DNA of 64,000 nt from Flavobacterium potami (GTDB taxonomy: Bacteria > Bacteroidota > Bacteroidia > Flavobacteriales > Flavobacteriaceae): positions 584,678-648,677 of the forward strand of contig NZ_JAINUY010000003.1 of the NCBI RefSeq assembly GCF_020026915.1, written 5' to 3'. Within the stretch, counting starts at the first letter, position 1, and every line of letters begins with the position of its first letter. Positions 1-7,222 of the stretch are shown one piece after another. The notes under the pieces were generated by a model that was not told the origin of the DNA, made no database searches, and was given only the letters and a program-made list of their open reading frames with translations. Both the position numbers and the translations under genes were made by a program.

Positions 1-539
1 CAGATGTTTCTGAAGCTTATTTCGAATTGTTAGCGAGTAATGCCGATGCAAAATCAGCTCGTGCAGCCTTTTTCCCAACGGTAAATTTAGGAGGTTATGC
101 CGGATTTAATTCGTTTTCTTTCAATACCCTTTTTGATGCCGGTTCTTTTGCATGGCAGATTTTAGGCGGGTTAACAGCGCCTGTTTTCAATAAAGGTCAG
201 ATTAAGCAGGAATTTTATGTTTCGAACAGAAGACAGGAGATTTCATTTCTTCAATATCAAAATACGGTTACAACAGCTTTTAATGAATTGAGTGCATTAT
301 TACGCAGAAATGAAGCTTACGAAGATGTTTTAAAATACAAAATGAATGAAATTGATCATCTTGAGATTGCAGTAAACGTTTCAAATGATTTGTATTTAAG
401 TGGTTATGCCAATTACTTGGAAATCATTAGTGCACAACAAAATAAATTGCAGGCAGAACTTGATTTTGTTGACATTCAATTGCGAAATGCAAACTCTCAA
501 GTTTTATTGTATAAAGCTTTAGGTGGCGTAATTAATTAG
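1..539 (+). CDS. TolC-family outer membrane efflux protein, C-terminal part
   Basis: The frame is open from base 3 and has no start in the window, so the gene is cut by the window edge; about 179 residues remain. The text shows the typical end of an RND-type outer membrane factor: an alanine/serine-rich helix with the family signature SARAAFFPTVNLGG, a short porin-strand stretch, then long amphipathic helices ending in NSQVLLYKALGG. TolC proteins form the outer membrane exit duct of tripartite pumps; the pump and adaptor would lie left of the window. A strong hairpin terminator follows 60 bases after the stop. Family assignment is firm; the exported substrate is unknown. Confidence 0.88.
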   Translation, partial: DVSEAYFELLASNADAKSARAAFFPTVNLGGYAGFNSFSFNTLFDAGSFAWQILGGLTAPVFNKGQIKQEFYVSNRRQEISFLQYQNTVTTAFNELSALLRRNEAYEDVLKYKMNEIDHLEIAVNVSNDLYLSGYANYLEIISAQQNKLQAELDFVDIQLRNANSQVLLYKALGGVIN

Positions 540-597
540 TGTTTATATATTGGTCAAAATTATTTCTGTTTTTTAGCTCATCGCAGAGGTAATTTTA

Positions 598-628
598 AAT
601 CCCATTTCGTATGAAATGGGATTTTTTT
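598..628 (+). terminator. Intrinsic terminator after the TolC-type gene
   Basis: Perfect 11-bp stem (AATCCCATTTC with GAAATGGGATT), loop GTAT, then seven T. It ends the efflux operon before the next gene. Confidence 0.85.
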
Positions 629-692
629 GTAAAAACAATTCGCATTTCCAGTTTACTTTTTACCTTTATTCTAAAATACTAAAATTCCATTG

Positions 693-1253
693 ATGGATAT
701 TTCCAAAATTCTTGATCTCATATACCAACTTCCTGAACAGTCCAAATTGGAACTGCAAAATAATGTTTCCGAAATTGCTTTCCCGAAAGGACATATTTTA
801 CTAAAAGCCAATAAAATAGAATCGAATATTTATTTTATAAAAAAAGGATTAGTTAGAGCTTTCGTAGAAAGAGATAATGAAGTTACGTTTTGGTTTGGGA
901 AAGAAGGCGAAACAATCATTTCCATGAAAAGTTATGTCGAAGACGAGCCAGGATATGAAAACATTGAACTTTTGGAAGACTGCGAATTATACGAACTCAA
1001 AACCAAGAATCTAAGAAAACTATTCAACGAAGATGTCCACATTGCCAATTGGGGAAGAAAATTTGCTGAAAAAGAATTGATTAAAACCGAAGAACGTTTG
1101 ATTTCCAGACAATTTAAAAATGCTTCTGAACGTTATTTGGAATTAATGAAAGATCATCCTGAACTTATTAAAAGAGTGCAATTAGGACATATAGCTTCTT
1201 ATTTAGGAATTACACAAGTTAGTTTAAGCAGGATTCGCGCGGAATTAAAATAA
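693..1253 (+). CDS. Crp/Fnr-family transcriptional regulator
   Basis: 186 residues. The N-terminal two thirds look like a cyclic-nucleotide-binding-like beta roll (GHILLKANKIESNIYFIKKG, the usual pattern of this family), and the C-terminus is a winged helix ending YLGITQVSLSRIRAELK, the typical recognition helix of the short Bacteroidota Crp group. I use the ATG at 693; a TTG three bases upstream is in frame. These proteins commonly control a neighbouring gene; the SMR exporter 270 bases downstream is a candidate. The effector is unknown and residues for cAMP binding are not evident. A paralogue with the same layout lies at 13833. Confidence 0.87.
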   Translation: MDISKILDLIYQLPEQSKLELQNNVSEIAFPKGHILLKANKIESNIYFIKKGLVRAFVERDNEVTFWFGKEGETIISMKSYVEDEPGYENIELLEDCELYELKTKNLRKLFNEDVHIANWGRKFAEKELIKTEERLISRQFKNASERYLELMKDHPELIKRVQLGHIASYLGITQVSLSRIRAELK

Positions 1254-1321
1254 AGAATATCACGATTTTTTCCAATTCTAATCATTAATATAAATCTGAA
1301 CCAATCTACTTTAATCTTTTA

Positions 1322-1370
1322 AAATCTGCATGAAAAAATCTATATGCACAAAGTATTTCACGCAGATTTA
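1322..1370. repeat. GCAGATT-family inverted repeat, copy 1
   Basis: Arms AAATCTGCATGAAA and TTTCACGCAGATTT pair with one mismatch around a 21-base loop. Further GCAGATT half-copies follow to about 1390. Related inverted copies occur at 6932, 30470, 34904 and 62575. The rest of the 1254-1520 gap holds AT-rich sequence that should carry the promoter of the exporter gene; I see no guanidine riboswitch. Confidence 0.7.
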
Positions 1371-1520
1371 CACAGATTTTAGCAGATTAGATTTTATTTA
1401 TTTAATGCAACTGCTTAATTTTATTTCACTTTAATGAATTAAAATAATTTCATTTTTTATCATTTGTTAAATTTTTTCTGCATTCCATAAAAGAACTTTG
1501 CACCACAAATTTTTTACTAT

Positions 1521-1847
1521 ATGAACTGGATTATTCTAATCATCGCGGGCTTATTCGAAGTAGCCTTTGCATCTTGTCTAGGAAAGGCAAAAGCAACAAC
1601 CGGAACTGAAATGTATTATTGGTATATTGGATTTTTTATTTCCTTAACTGTAAGTATGCTTTTACTTATGAAAGCTACTGAAACGCTTCCGTTAGGAACA
1701 GCTTATGCGGTTTGGACGGGAATTGGAGCGGTTGGAACTGTTCTTGTCGGAATCTTTGTTTTTAAAGAACCAGCAGCATTTTGGAGATTGTTCTTCTTAG
1801 CGACTTTGGTTGGTTCTATTATTGGTTTAAAAGCGGTTTCGCATTAA
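1521..1847 (+). CDS. SMR-family small exporter, SugE/Gdx-like
   Basis: 108 residues with four predicted membrane helices, the standard size of small multidrug resistance proteins. The essential membrane glutamate is present in helix 1 (AGLFEVAFA) and the motif GTAYAVWTGIGAVGT marks the SugE/Gdx branch, whose studied members export guanidinium by proton antiport. It would act as a dimer in the inner membrane. Substrate is inferred from the branch only; quaternary ammonium export is the alternative. The stop is followed by an inverted tandem-repeat array instead of a classical terminator. Confidence 0.88.
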   Translation: MNWIILIIAGLFEVAFASCLGKAKATTGTEMYYWYIGFFISLTVSMLLLMKATETLPLGTAYAVWTGIGAVGTVLVGIFVFKEPAAFWRLFFLATLVGSIIGLKAVSH

Positions 1848-1863
1848 GGATATGAGTTTTTTT

Positions 1864-1950
1864 GTTTCAGGTTTCAGGTTTCAAGTTAGTATAAGTAACG
1901 TGAAACTTGGAACTTGAAACCTGAAACCTGAAACTTGAAACCTGAAACTT
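1864..1950. repeat. Inverted tandem array, GAAACCT family (site A)
   Basis: Left arm 1864-1887 is three copies of GTTTCAG plus a remnant; right arm 1911-1934 is its exact reverse complement (24 of 24), followed by two more GAAACYT units up to the stop codon of the minus-strand gene. Loop is 23 bases. The array fills the gap between two convergent genes, where a two-way terminator would be expected. The same unit recurs in direct orientation at 60734-60810. Confidence 0.85.
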
Positions 1951-2991
1951 TTAAAACTCCTTAAGAGTCATTCCATCATAACGATATACTCCAGCTAAAG
2001 AGCCAAACCAAATACTTCCATCTTTAGCTTCCAAAATTCCGCAAAGCATTCCCATTCCTTTTAGTGTGAATATTTCAGTTACTTTTGGATTTTTATCGTA
2101 TAAAGTTTTTTGATCATAACGAGAAAGTACCCAATACCCATTTGGCTTTACTGCCCCTGTCGTCCAAATATTTCCTTTTTTATCTTCTAGTATAATTGAA
2201 GTTCCTCGGTTGGATACTTTCGTATACGTTTTTCCATCGTAACGCCAAAGCCCAAATTCGAGAACCAAAGTATCACCTTTCTCGCCTTTTCTGTCTTTGA
2301 GTATAGAGCCACCAAACCAAATATTTCCTTTTTGATCTTCGATTATCGACCAAACATTGTAAAAAGTTTTCCCGTTTATTTTTTTGAAAGCAGTAAATTT
2401 CTTCCCATCATAATAACAAGGCTCGTCTCTAGTTCCAAACCACAATTTTCCTGTTTTATCTTCCATAATTGAAGTAACAGCATTACTCGAAAGTCCGTCT
2501 TTAGTGGTGAAATTTCGAAATTTTTTTCCATCGTAACGACTTGCTCCGCCGCCAGTAGCCAACCAAACATTACCCGCTTTATCTTCATAAATAGATGCAA
2601 CGAAATTACTTGGAAGTCCGTTTTGGGTTGTAAAATGTTGAATAGTTTTTTTATTATAAAAATAAACCCCTGAATCTTTAGTTGCAAACCAGAGATTTCC
2701 TTTTCGATCTTCTAAAACATCCCAAAAACTAGGTGATTTTATGTTATTTGTTAGATTGGTAAAAGATTTTCCATTGTATCGAAAAACGTCTTGAAAAGAA
2801 GCAATTAAAATGTTTCCGTTTTTGTCTTGCCTTACATTCCGTACCATCCCCTTTGGTCCGTCTGGTGTCACAGCATCTCTTTTTTCTACCAAAATATTCT
2901 CTTTCTGCTGTTTTATTTGATTGGATTCTTTACAAGATGTAAAAAAAACGAATACCGAAAACAAGATGTATATTCGCAAGTATAGCTTCAT
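1951..2991 (-). CDS. Two-component-regulator-type beta-propeller lipoprotein
   Basis: 346 residues from the ATG at 2991; upstream in-frame codons are rejected because a lipoprotein signal starts exactly here (MKLYLRIYILFSVFVFFTSC, lipobox Cys at residue 20) and a -7 element lies only 30 bases upstream. The body is a run of about seven repeats of the form WFG-x-RYDGKxF followed by IxEDKxGNIW, the Reg_prop blades found in the sensor part of hybrid two-component regulators. No kinase, transmembrane helix or DNA-binding domain follows, so it would be an envelope-anchored sensor or binding propeller. It is divergent from a membrane-bound winged-helix regulator, a possible partner. Ligand unknown. 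Confidence 0.8.
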   Translation of the reverse strand: MKLYLRIYILFSVFVFFTSCKESNQIKQQKENILVEKRDAVTPDGPKGMVRNVRQDKNGNILIASFQDVFRYNGKSFTNLTNNIKSPSFWDVLEDRKGNLWFATKDSGVYFYNKKTIQHFTTQNGLPSNFVASIYEDKAGNVWLATGGGASRYDGKKFRNFTTKDGLSSNAVTSIMEDKTGKLWFGTRDEPCYYDGKKFTAFKKINGKTFYNVWSIIEDQKGNIWFGGSILKDRKGEKGDTLVLEFGLWRYDGKTYTKVSNRGTSIILEDKKGNIWTTGAVKPNGYWVLSRYDQKTLYDKNPKVTEIFTLKGMGMLCGILEAKDGSIWFGSLAGVYRYDGMTLKEF

Positions 2992-3020
2992 TTTTAATCG
3001 ATTTTTAAAATTTGTTTGAC

Positions 3021-3028
3021 CAAAATTA
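3021..3028 (-). promoter_or_regulatory. Predicted -7 element for the propeller lipoprotein
   Basis: Minus-strand TAATTTTG fits the Bacteroidota consensus TAnnTTTG and lies 30 bases before the ATG at 2991. No good -33 TTTG is visible. It supports the downstream start choice. Confidence 0.45.
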
Positions 3029-3102
3029 CTTTGATAATTTCCAGTTGGAATAATTTGAATTGTAAATAAAATTGTAAACTTTGTAAATAAACTCTTGACA
3101 CT

Positions 3103-3987
3103 ATGTCTTATAACCAAAATCTCTTTTCCAGGAAATACAAATATTTGCTTCTATCGATAACATTCTTGCTTATCGCTTTACTGTTCGTGTCTTTCGGAAA
3201 AACGGAAAACAATGATTTTGATAGTGCCAAAAGAGAAGTTTTGCTCCGCAGTATCGGACATGAATTACTTTTACAATCAGGCGACAGTACATCCAGAGTT
3301 CTTCCTATTAAAAAAATTGCTTCCAACGAATATCAAATCGAGTTTGGAAAGGATTTTTCTTTCCACCCAGATGTACTTGTAAAAACTATCGAGCGCTTGC
3401 TGGCTAATGATCCACTTGCAAAAGAGTATATAGTGAATGTTCTGAATTCTGAAAACTCCAGTGTTGTTTATGGATACCGTATTTCTAAAGATAAAAGAAA
3501 TGAAGCCGTACCTTGTCGTGGCCGAATACAACCTAAAGCAAAATATAGCATCAACATAAAATTAAAGCCTACAAATACAATAGAAAATGGATATCTTTTA
3601 GGAAGTCTTCCATTTTTAGCTTTTGTGGGTTTCATTTTTGTTAGATCGTTTAAACCTCAAAAAAAATTAAAGACCAATAAAAAAAGTGATTTTTTAGATT
3701 TAGGAACAATTCAATTTGACCCAAAAAATAGAAAACTTATAATAAATGAAAGTACTATAGAACTTACGGCAACAGAATCGCGTCTACTGCATATTTTTGC
3801 ACTTTCGCCAAATAGCACTATAGAAAGAAGTCAACTTCAAAAAGAAATTTGGGAAGACGAAGGCGTCATCGTAGGTCGTAGCCTAGATATGTTTATCTCA
3901 AAACTTAGAAAAAAATTGGAAGCAGATCCTACTATTAATATTGTTGTGATACGTGGAAAAGGATATAAATTGGAAATTAACTCTTAA
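3103..3987 (+). CDS. Membrane-anchored winged-helix transcriptional regulator
   Basis: 294 residues. A first membrane helix (residues about 14-31), a roughly 125-residue segment expected outside the cytoplasmic membrane, a second helix (about 158-176), then a C-terminal OmpR/PhoB-type winged helix (about 195-294) with LTATESRLLHIFALSPN and the ending VVIRGKGYKLEI, typical of the wing. There is no receiver or kinase domain, so it is a one-component transmembrane regulator with its DNA-binding domain at the C-terminus, the reverse of ToxR. Divergent from the propeller lipoprotein at 1951, which could be the ligand sensor. No target gene can be named from sequence. Confidence 0.75.
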   Translation: MSYNQNLFSRKYKYLLLSITFLLIALLFVSFGKTENNDFDSAKREVLLRSIGHELLLQSGDSTSRVLPIKKIASNEYQIEFGKDFSFHPDVLVKTIERLLANDPLAKEYIVNVLNSENSSVVYGYRISKDKRNEAVPCRGRIQPKAKYSINIKLKPTNTIENGYLLGSLPFLAFVGFIFVRSFKPQKKLKTNKKSDFLDLGTIQFDPKNRKLIINESTIELTATESRLLHIFALSPNSTIERSQLQKEIWEDEGVIVGRSLDMFISKLRKKLEADPTINIVVIRGKGYKLEINS

Positions 3988-4078
3988 GGAAAACATGCTC
4001 ACTTTTTCCATATCCTATTAATGCAATTTTAGCATCACATGATAATAAAATAGCATTTTACATCATTATTCTCTATTT

Positions 4079-4086
4079 TATCTTTG
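4079..4086 (+). promoter_or_regulatory. Predicted -7 element for the ElaA-like gene
   Basis: TATCTTTG fits TAnnTTTG exactly, 26 bases before the ATG at 4112. The -33 region is AT-rich without a clear TTTG. Confidence 0.5.
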
Positions 4087-4111
4087 TCAAAAATTAAAGC
4101 ATAAAATAAGA

Positions 4112-4558
4112 ATGACATTCAGCCACAGTATTAAATCTTTTGATGAATTAACGAATCACGAATTGTACAATATGCTTCGTTTAAGAAGCGACGTTTTTGT
4201 GGTCGAACAAAACTGTCCGTATTTGGATTTGGACAATAAAGATCAAAAAAGTTTTCACCTTTTGTATTATGTTGATAACGATTTGGCAGGTGTAACACGT
4301 TTACTTCCGTCTGGTTTATCATACAATGAAATTTCAATTGGAAGAGTTGTAATTGCAAGAACGCACCGCGGACTAGGATTAGGAGTAAAACTAATGGAAG
4401 CTACAATTGCAGGCTGCGAAGAAAAATTTGGAAAAGCTCCAATTCGAATAAGCGCACAATACCATTTATCGAAATTCTACCAATCGCTCGGTTTTAAAGA
4501 ACAAGGCGAAGCTTATGACGAAGACGGGATTCCGCATATTGAAATGCTACGGGCTTAA
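4112..4558 (+). CDS. ElaA-like GNAT N-acetyltransferase
   Basis: 148 residues, full length for ElaA. The N-terminus SFDELTNHELYNMLRLRSDV and the following FVVEQNCPYLDLDNKD are hallmarks of that subfamily, and IGRVVIARTHRGLGLGVKLM is the acetyl-CoA pyrophosphate-binding loop (R-x-x-G-x-G/L). Expected to transfer an acetyl group to an unidentified amine. It converges with the LysR gene with a 2-base gap, leaving no room for a terminator between them. Confidence 0.87.
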   Translation: MTFSHSIKSFDELTNHELYNMLRLRSDVFVVEQNCPYLDLDNKDQKSFHLLYYVDNDLAGVTRLLPSGLSYNEISIGRVVIARTHRGLGLGVKLMEATIAGCEEKFGKAPIRISAQYHLSKFYQSLGFKEQGEAYDEDGIPHIEMLRA

Positions 4559-4560
4559 TT

Positions 4561-5424
4561 TTAAGGGACTATCAATTTTAAAACGTTGGCCAAAACAGGA
4601 TTATGATCCTCGGTTCGCCAGTTAATGTATAAATCAGTTTCTAAAGGAAGCTTTATAAATCGTAAACCTGGAATTTCATGAAAAAGATACGAATCGGGCA
4701 AAATAGCAATTCCTAATCCTTTTCGAACCAAAGCAATAATGGCAGAACCAAATTCAGAATGAAGATAAACTTCTGGAGCGTTTTCTAAAGAATTGAATAG
4801 TCTTCGAATAAGATCACTGTAGCTGCTTCCTTCGTCATTAGTTGGCAAAATGAACTTTTGAGAAGCCAATGTTTCTTTGGTTAAATCCTCAGGTGTTTGA
4901 TAAGGATGATTTTCAGGAACAACAAGTGCTAAATGGTCGGTATGGATCTTTTGAGACTGAATATCTTTGGCATTATTAATATCTCTGGTAATCGCCAAAT
5001 CGATTTTGTAATTACGTAGATAATCTTGCTGATTCTCATAAAGAACCTGAACCAGTTTGATTTTAAGTTTAGGAAAAGCATCAGAAATACGGGATAGAAT
5101 TTCGGGCATAAGAGAAGCAGAAATAGAATCGGGATGAGAAATCGTAATGGTACCGCTCTCCCCTAACTGAATCTGACGGGCAGATTGATGAATAAATTCA
5201 AGTTTATTCAATTCGACTTCCCATTTTTCTTTTAAGAATTGGCCCGCAGCGGTAAGTTTGACATTACGTTTATTACGCTCAAATAACTGCACACCAAGCT
5301 GATTTTCTAAAGACTGAATTTGTCGGCTTAGTGCTGATTGTGTAATATTCATTTTTCCGGCAGTATTCCAGAAATGAAGTTCGCGAGACAATGCCAAAAA
5401 ATATTTAATTTGCTGTAAATCCAT
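4561..5424 (-). CDS. LysR-family transcriptional regulator
   Basis: 287 residues. N-terminal helix-turn-helix (MDLQQIKYFLALSRELHFW to about residue 65, including ITQSALSRQIQSLENQLG) followed by a periplasmic-binding-protein-like effector domain. Divergent from the GNAT-DMT transporter pair at 5487 with a 62-base shared control region holding an ATGC-N7-GCAT palindrome, so it likely regulates that pair and itself. Co-inducer unknown. Confidence 0.9.
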   Translation of the reverse strand: MDLQQIKYFLALSRELHFWNTAGKMNITQSALSRQIQSLENQLGVQLFERNKRNVKLTAAGQFLKEKWEVELNKLEFIHQSARQIQLGESGTITISHPDSISASLMPEILSRISDAFPKLKIKLVQVLYENQQDYLRNYKIDLAITRDINNAKDIQSQKIHTDHLALVVPENHPYQTPEDLTKETLASQKFILPTNDEGSSYSDLIRRLFNSLENAPEVYLHSEFGSAIIALVRKGLGIAILPDSYLFHEIPGLRFIKLPLETDLYINWRTEDHNPVLANVLKLIVP

Positions 5425-5426
5425 TG

Positions 5427-5441
5427 ATGCAATTTACGCAT
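5427..5441. promoter_or_regulatory. Candidate LysR operator
   Basis: ATGCAATTTACGCAT is an interrupted dyad (ATGC-N7-GCAT) with the T-N11-A shape typical of LysR sites. It lies directly upstream of the LysR start and is followed by a further ACGCAT half-site at about 5468, close to the divergent GNAT start. Confidence 0.4.
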
Positions 5442-5486
5442 TTATTGAGAATAAAAAATAGCTTTTAACGCATTAAAAAATAATAC

Positions 5487-6008
5487 ATGAATACAATAAA
5501 AATACTTAAAGCAACAATTGATGATGTAATTCAATTACAATTAATTGGAAGAATTACTTTTTCAGAAACATTTTCAGAGGTTAACAGCAAAGAAAATATG
5601 GCGAAGTATCTAAACGAAAGTTTTGCTACAGAAAAACTGATCTCAGAACTTAACAACCCGTTTTCTTATTTTTATTTGGCTGTTTTAGACGAAAAAGTAG
5701 TCGGTTATTTAAAATTGAATACTGGAGAAGCACAAACTGAAAAAGAAGATTTGAAAGCATTAGAAATCGAGCGTATTTATGTTGCAAAAGAATTTCACGG
5801 AAAAAAAGTAGCACAGGCACTTTATGCACAAGCCGAAGAAACCGCATTAAAACTAAAAGCAACTTATATGTGGTTGGGTGTTTGGGAAGAGAATTTCAGA
5901 GCCGTAAGTTTCTACACAAAAAATGGTTTTGTACAATTTGACACGCACATTTTCCGCTTAGGCGACGACGAACAAACCGATTTAATGATGAAAAAAGTTT
6001 TATCCTAA
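5487..6008 (+). CDS. GNAT N-acetyltransferase, PaiA-like
   Basis: 173 residues. The start resembles PaiA-type acetyltransferases (ATIDDVIQLQLIGRITFSET), and IERIYVAKEFHGKKVAQALY forms beta4 plus the acetyl-CoA loop; WLGVWEENFRAVSFYTKNGF is the conserved GNAT C-terminal motif. PaiA members acetylate polyamines or small amines; that substrate is only inferred. First gene of a likely two-gene operon with the transporter 12 bases downstream, under the divergent LysR regulator. Confidence 0.83.
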   Translation: MNTIKILKATIDDVIQLQLIGRITFSETFSEVNSKENMAKYLNESFATEKLISELNNPFSYFYLAVLDEKVVGYLKLNTGEAQTEKEDLKALEIERIYVAKEFHGKKVAQALYAQAEETALKLKATYMWLGVWEENFRAVSFYTKNGFVQFDTHIFRLGDDEQTDLMMKKVLS

Positions 6009-6020
6009 TACTTTTCAAAA

Positions 6021-6905
6021 ATGGAAAAAAGAAAATTCATATTGCTTTTATTAATCCTCGGTACTGCTTTTTGGGGTATTTCCTATTCGGTTACCAAAAT
6101 GGCGATTGGCGGAAATTCGGGAAATGTTTTTTTATTTTATCGATTTTTCCTAGCGGTAATTGTTCTCAGTATTATTTTTTGGAAATACGTTAAAGACATT
6201 AATTTTGAAGCTATTAAAACAGGATTTATTCTGGCTGTTCCCATGTTTGCAGGTATTCAATTGCAAACTACTGCCCTAAAATATACAAGTGCTTCCCAAT
6301 GTGCTTTTATTGCGGGGTTAACAGTTATCCTGATTCCGTTATTAAAATTGACACTTTATAAAACGAATACGCCCTTAAAAATTTGGATTGCTGCTTTCAC
6401 CGCTTTAGCTGGTTTGGCTATTATCGCCATCAAGGATAAATTTGTGATTAACTTAGGTGATTTATTTACTATTGTGGGCGCATTTGCTTTTGCTGTGTAT
6501 TTGATTGTCGTTGAAAAACATTCCGCTACAAAAAATCTTTTGTATTCTATTGTTCCCATGTTTTCGTTCTGCGCTTTGTTTACATTCTGTTTGGCATTTA
6601 CAGATTCTCAAGCAATATGGTTTCCTAAAAATGAAACTTTTTGGATTGGCGCTGTTTATTGCGCTTTGTTTTCTACTGCTTTTATGTATACGGTTTCTAA
6701 TATTTCGCAACGTTATTTATCGGCAGAACGTGTTGCAGTAATTTATTTGTTCGAACCCGTTTTTGGTGCAATCGGAGCTTTTTTTATTTTAGGAGAAGAT
6801 CTTTCTTGGCGTTTGCTTTTGGGTGGCACTCTTATTTTTGCAGGAACTTTAATTTCAGAAGTAAATTTTAAAAGCAGCAAACTAAAACTAGCCAAGAAAA
6901 ATTAA
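6021..6905 (+). CDS. EamA/DMT-superfamily transporter
   Basis: 294 residues, ten predicted membrane helices in two EamA repeats (GISYSVTKMAIGGNSG in the first; AERVAVIYLFEPVFGAIGAF in the second), the standard drug/metabolite transporter layout with a lysine-rich cytoplasmic tail. It would export a small metabolite across the inner membrane. Coupling with the upstream acetyltransferase suggests export or detoxification of an amine, which is inference only. Confidence 0.85.
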   Translation: MEKRKFILLLLILGTAFWGISYSVTKMAIGGNSGNVFLFYRFFLAVIVLSIIFWKYVKDINFEAIKTGFILAVPMFAGIQLQTTALKYTSASQCAFIAGLTVILIPLLKLTLYKTNTPLKIWIAAFTALAGLAIIAIKDKFVINLGDLFTIVGAFAFAVYLIVVEKHSATKNLLYSIVPMFSFCALFTFCLAFTDSQAIWFPKNETFWIGAVYCALFSTAFMYTVSNISQRYLSAERVAVIYLFEPVFGAIGAFFILGEDLSWRLLLGGTLIFAGTLISEVNFKSSKLKLAKKN

Positions 6906-7222
6906 TTGGAAAAATGCAGTCGTTAAAAATGTTTCACGCAGATTCAAAAAGATTTAGGCAGATTAAATAGATTTTTTTATTAAAATCTATTCTAATTATT
7001 TTAAATCTGCGTGAAAAAAAATTTTATATCTTTTTAACTTTGACAAAGTCTCAAAATTTGACAAAGTTCTACAATCTAAGACTATAGTTAGAAACTAGTC
7101 TCTTTCAATTACCTTTTTAAAGAGAGAAAAAGCTACGTTTCTATGTGTTAAAAAAACTAAAAACTTTGTCAAAGTTTTTAATTCTGACAAAGCTTTTAGT
7201 TAGTTCTATTCTTTTTATTTCT
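6906..7222. repeat. Intergenic repeat cluster: GCAGATT family copy 2 and TGACAAAG palindromes
   Basis: This 317-base convergent gap has no gene. It holds a perfect 13-bp inverted repeat TTTCACGCAGATT (6932-6944) and AATCTGCGTGAAA (7004-7016) enclosing a second dyad AATAGATTTT/AAAATCTATT; then near-palindromes AACTTTGACAAAGT (7036-7049), TTTGACAAAGTT (7057-7068) and AACTTTGTCAAAGTT (7162-7176). At 7127-7156 is a block reading AGCTACGTTTCTATGTGTT followed by A residues, which recurs almost unchanged at 44366-44396. Confidence 0.75.

Noticed and set aside
1254..1520. Guanidine riboswitch before the SMR exporter
   Set aside because: I could not find the conserved ACGR pairs or hairpins of known guanidine classes in the gap.
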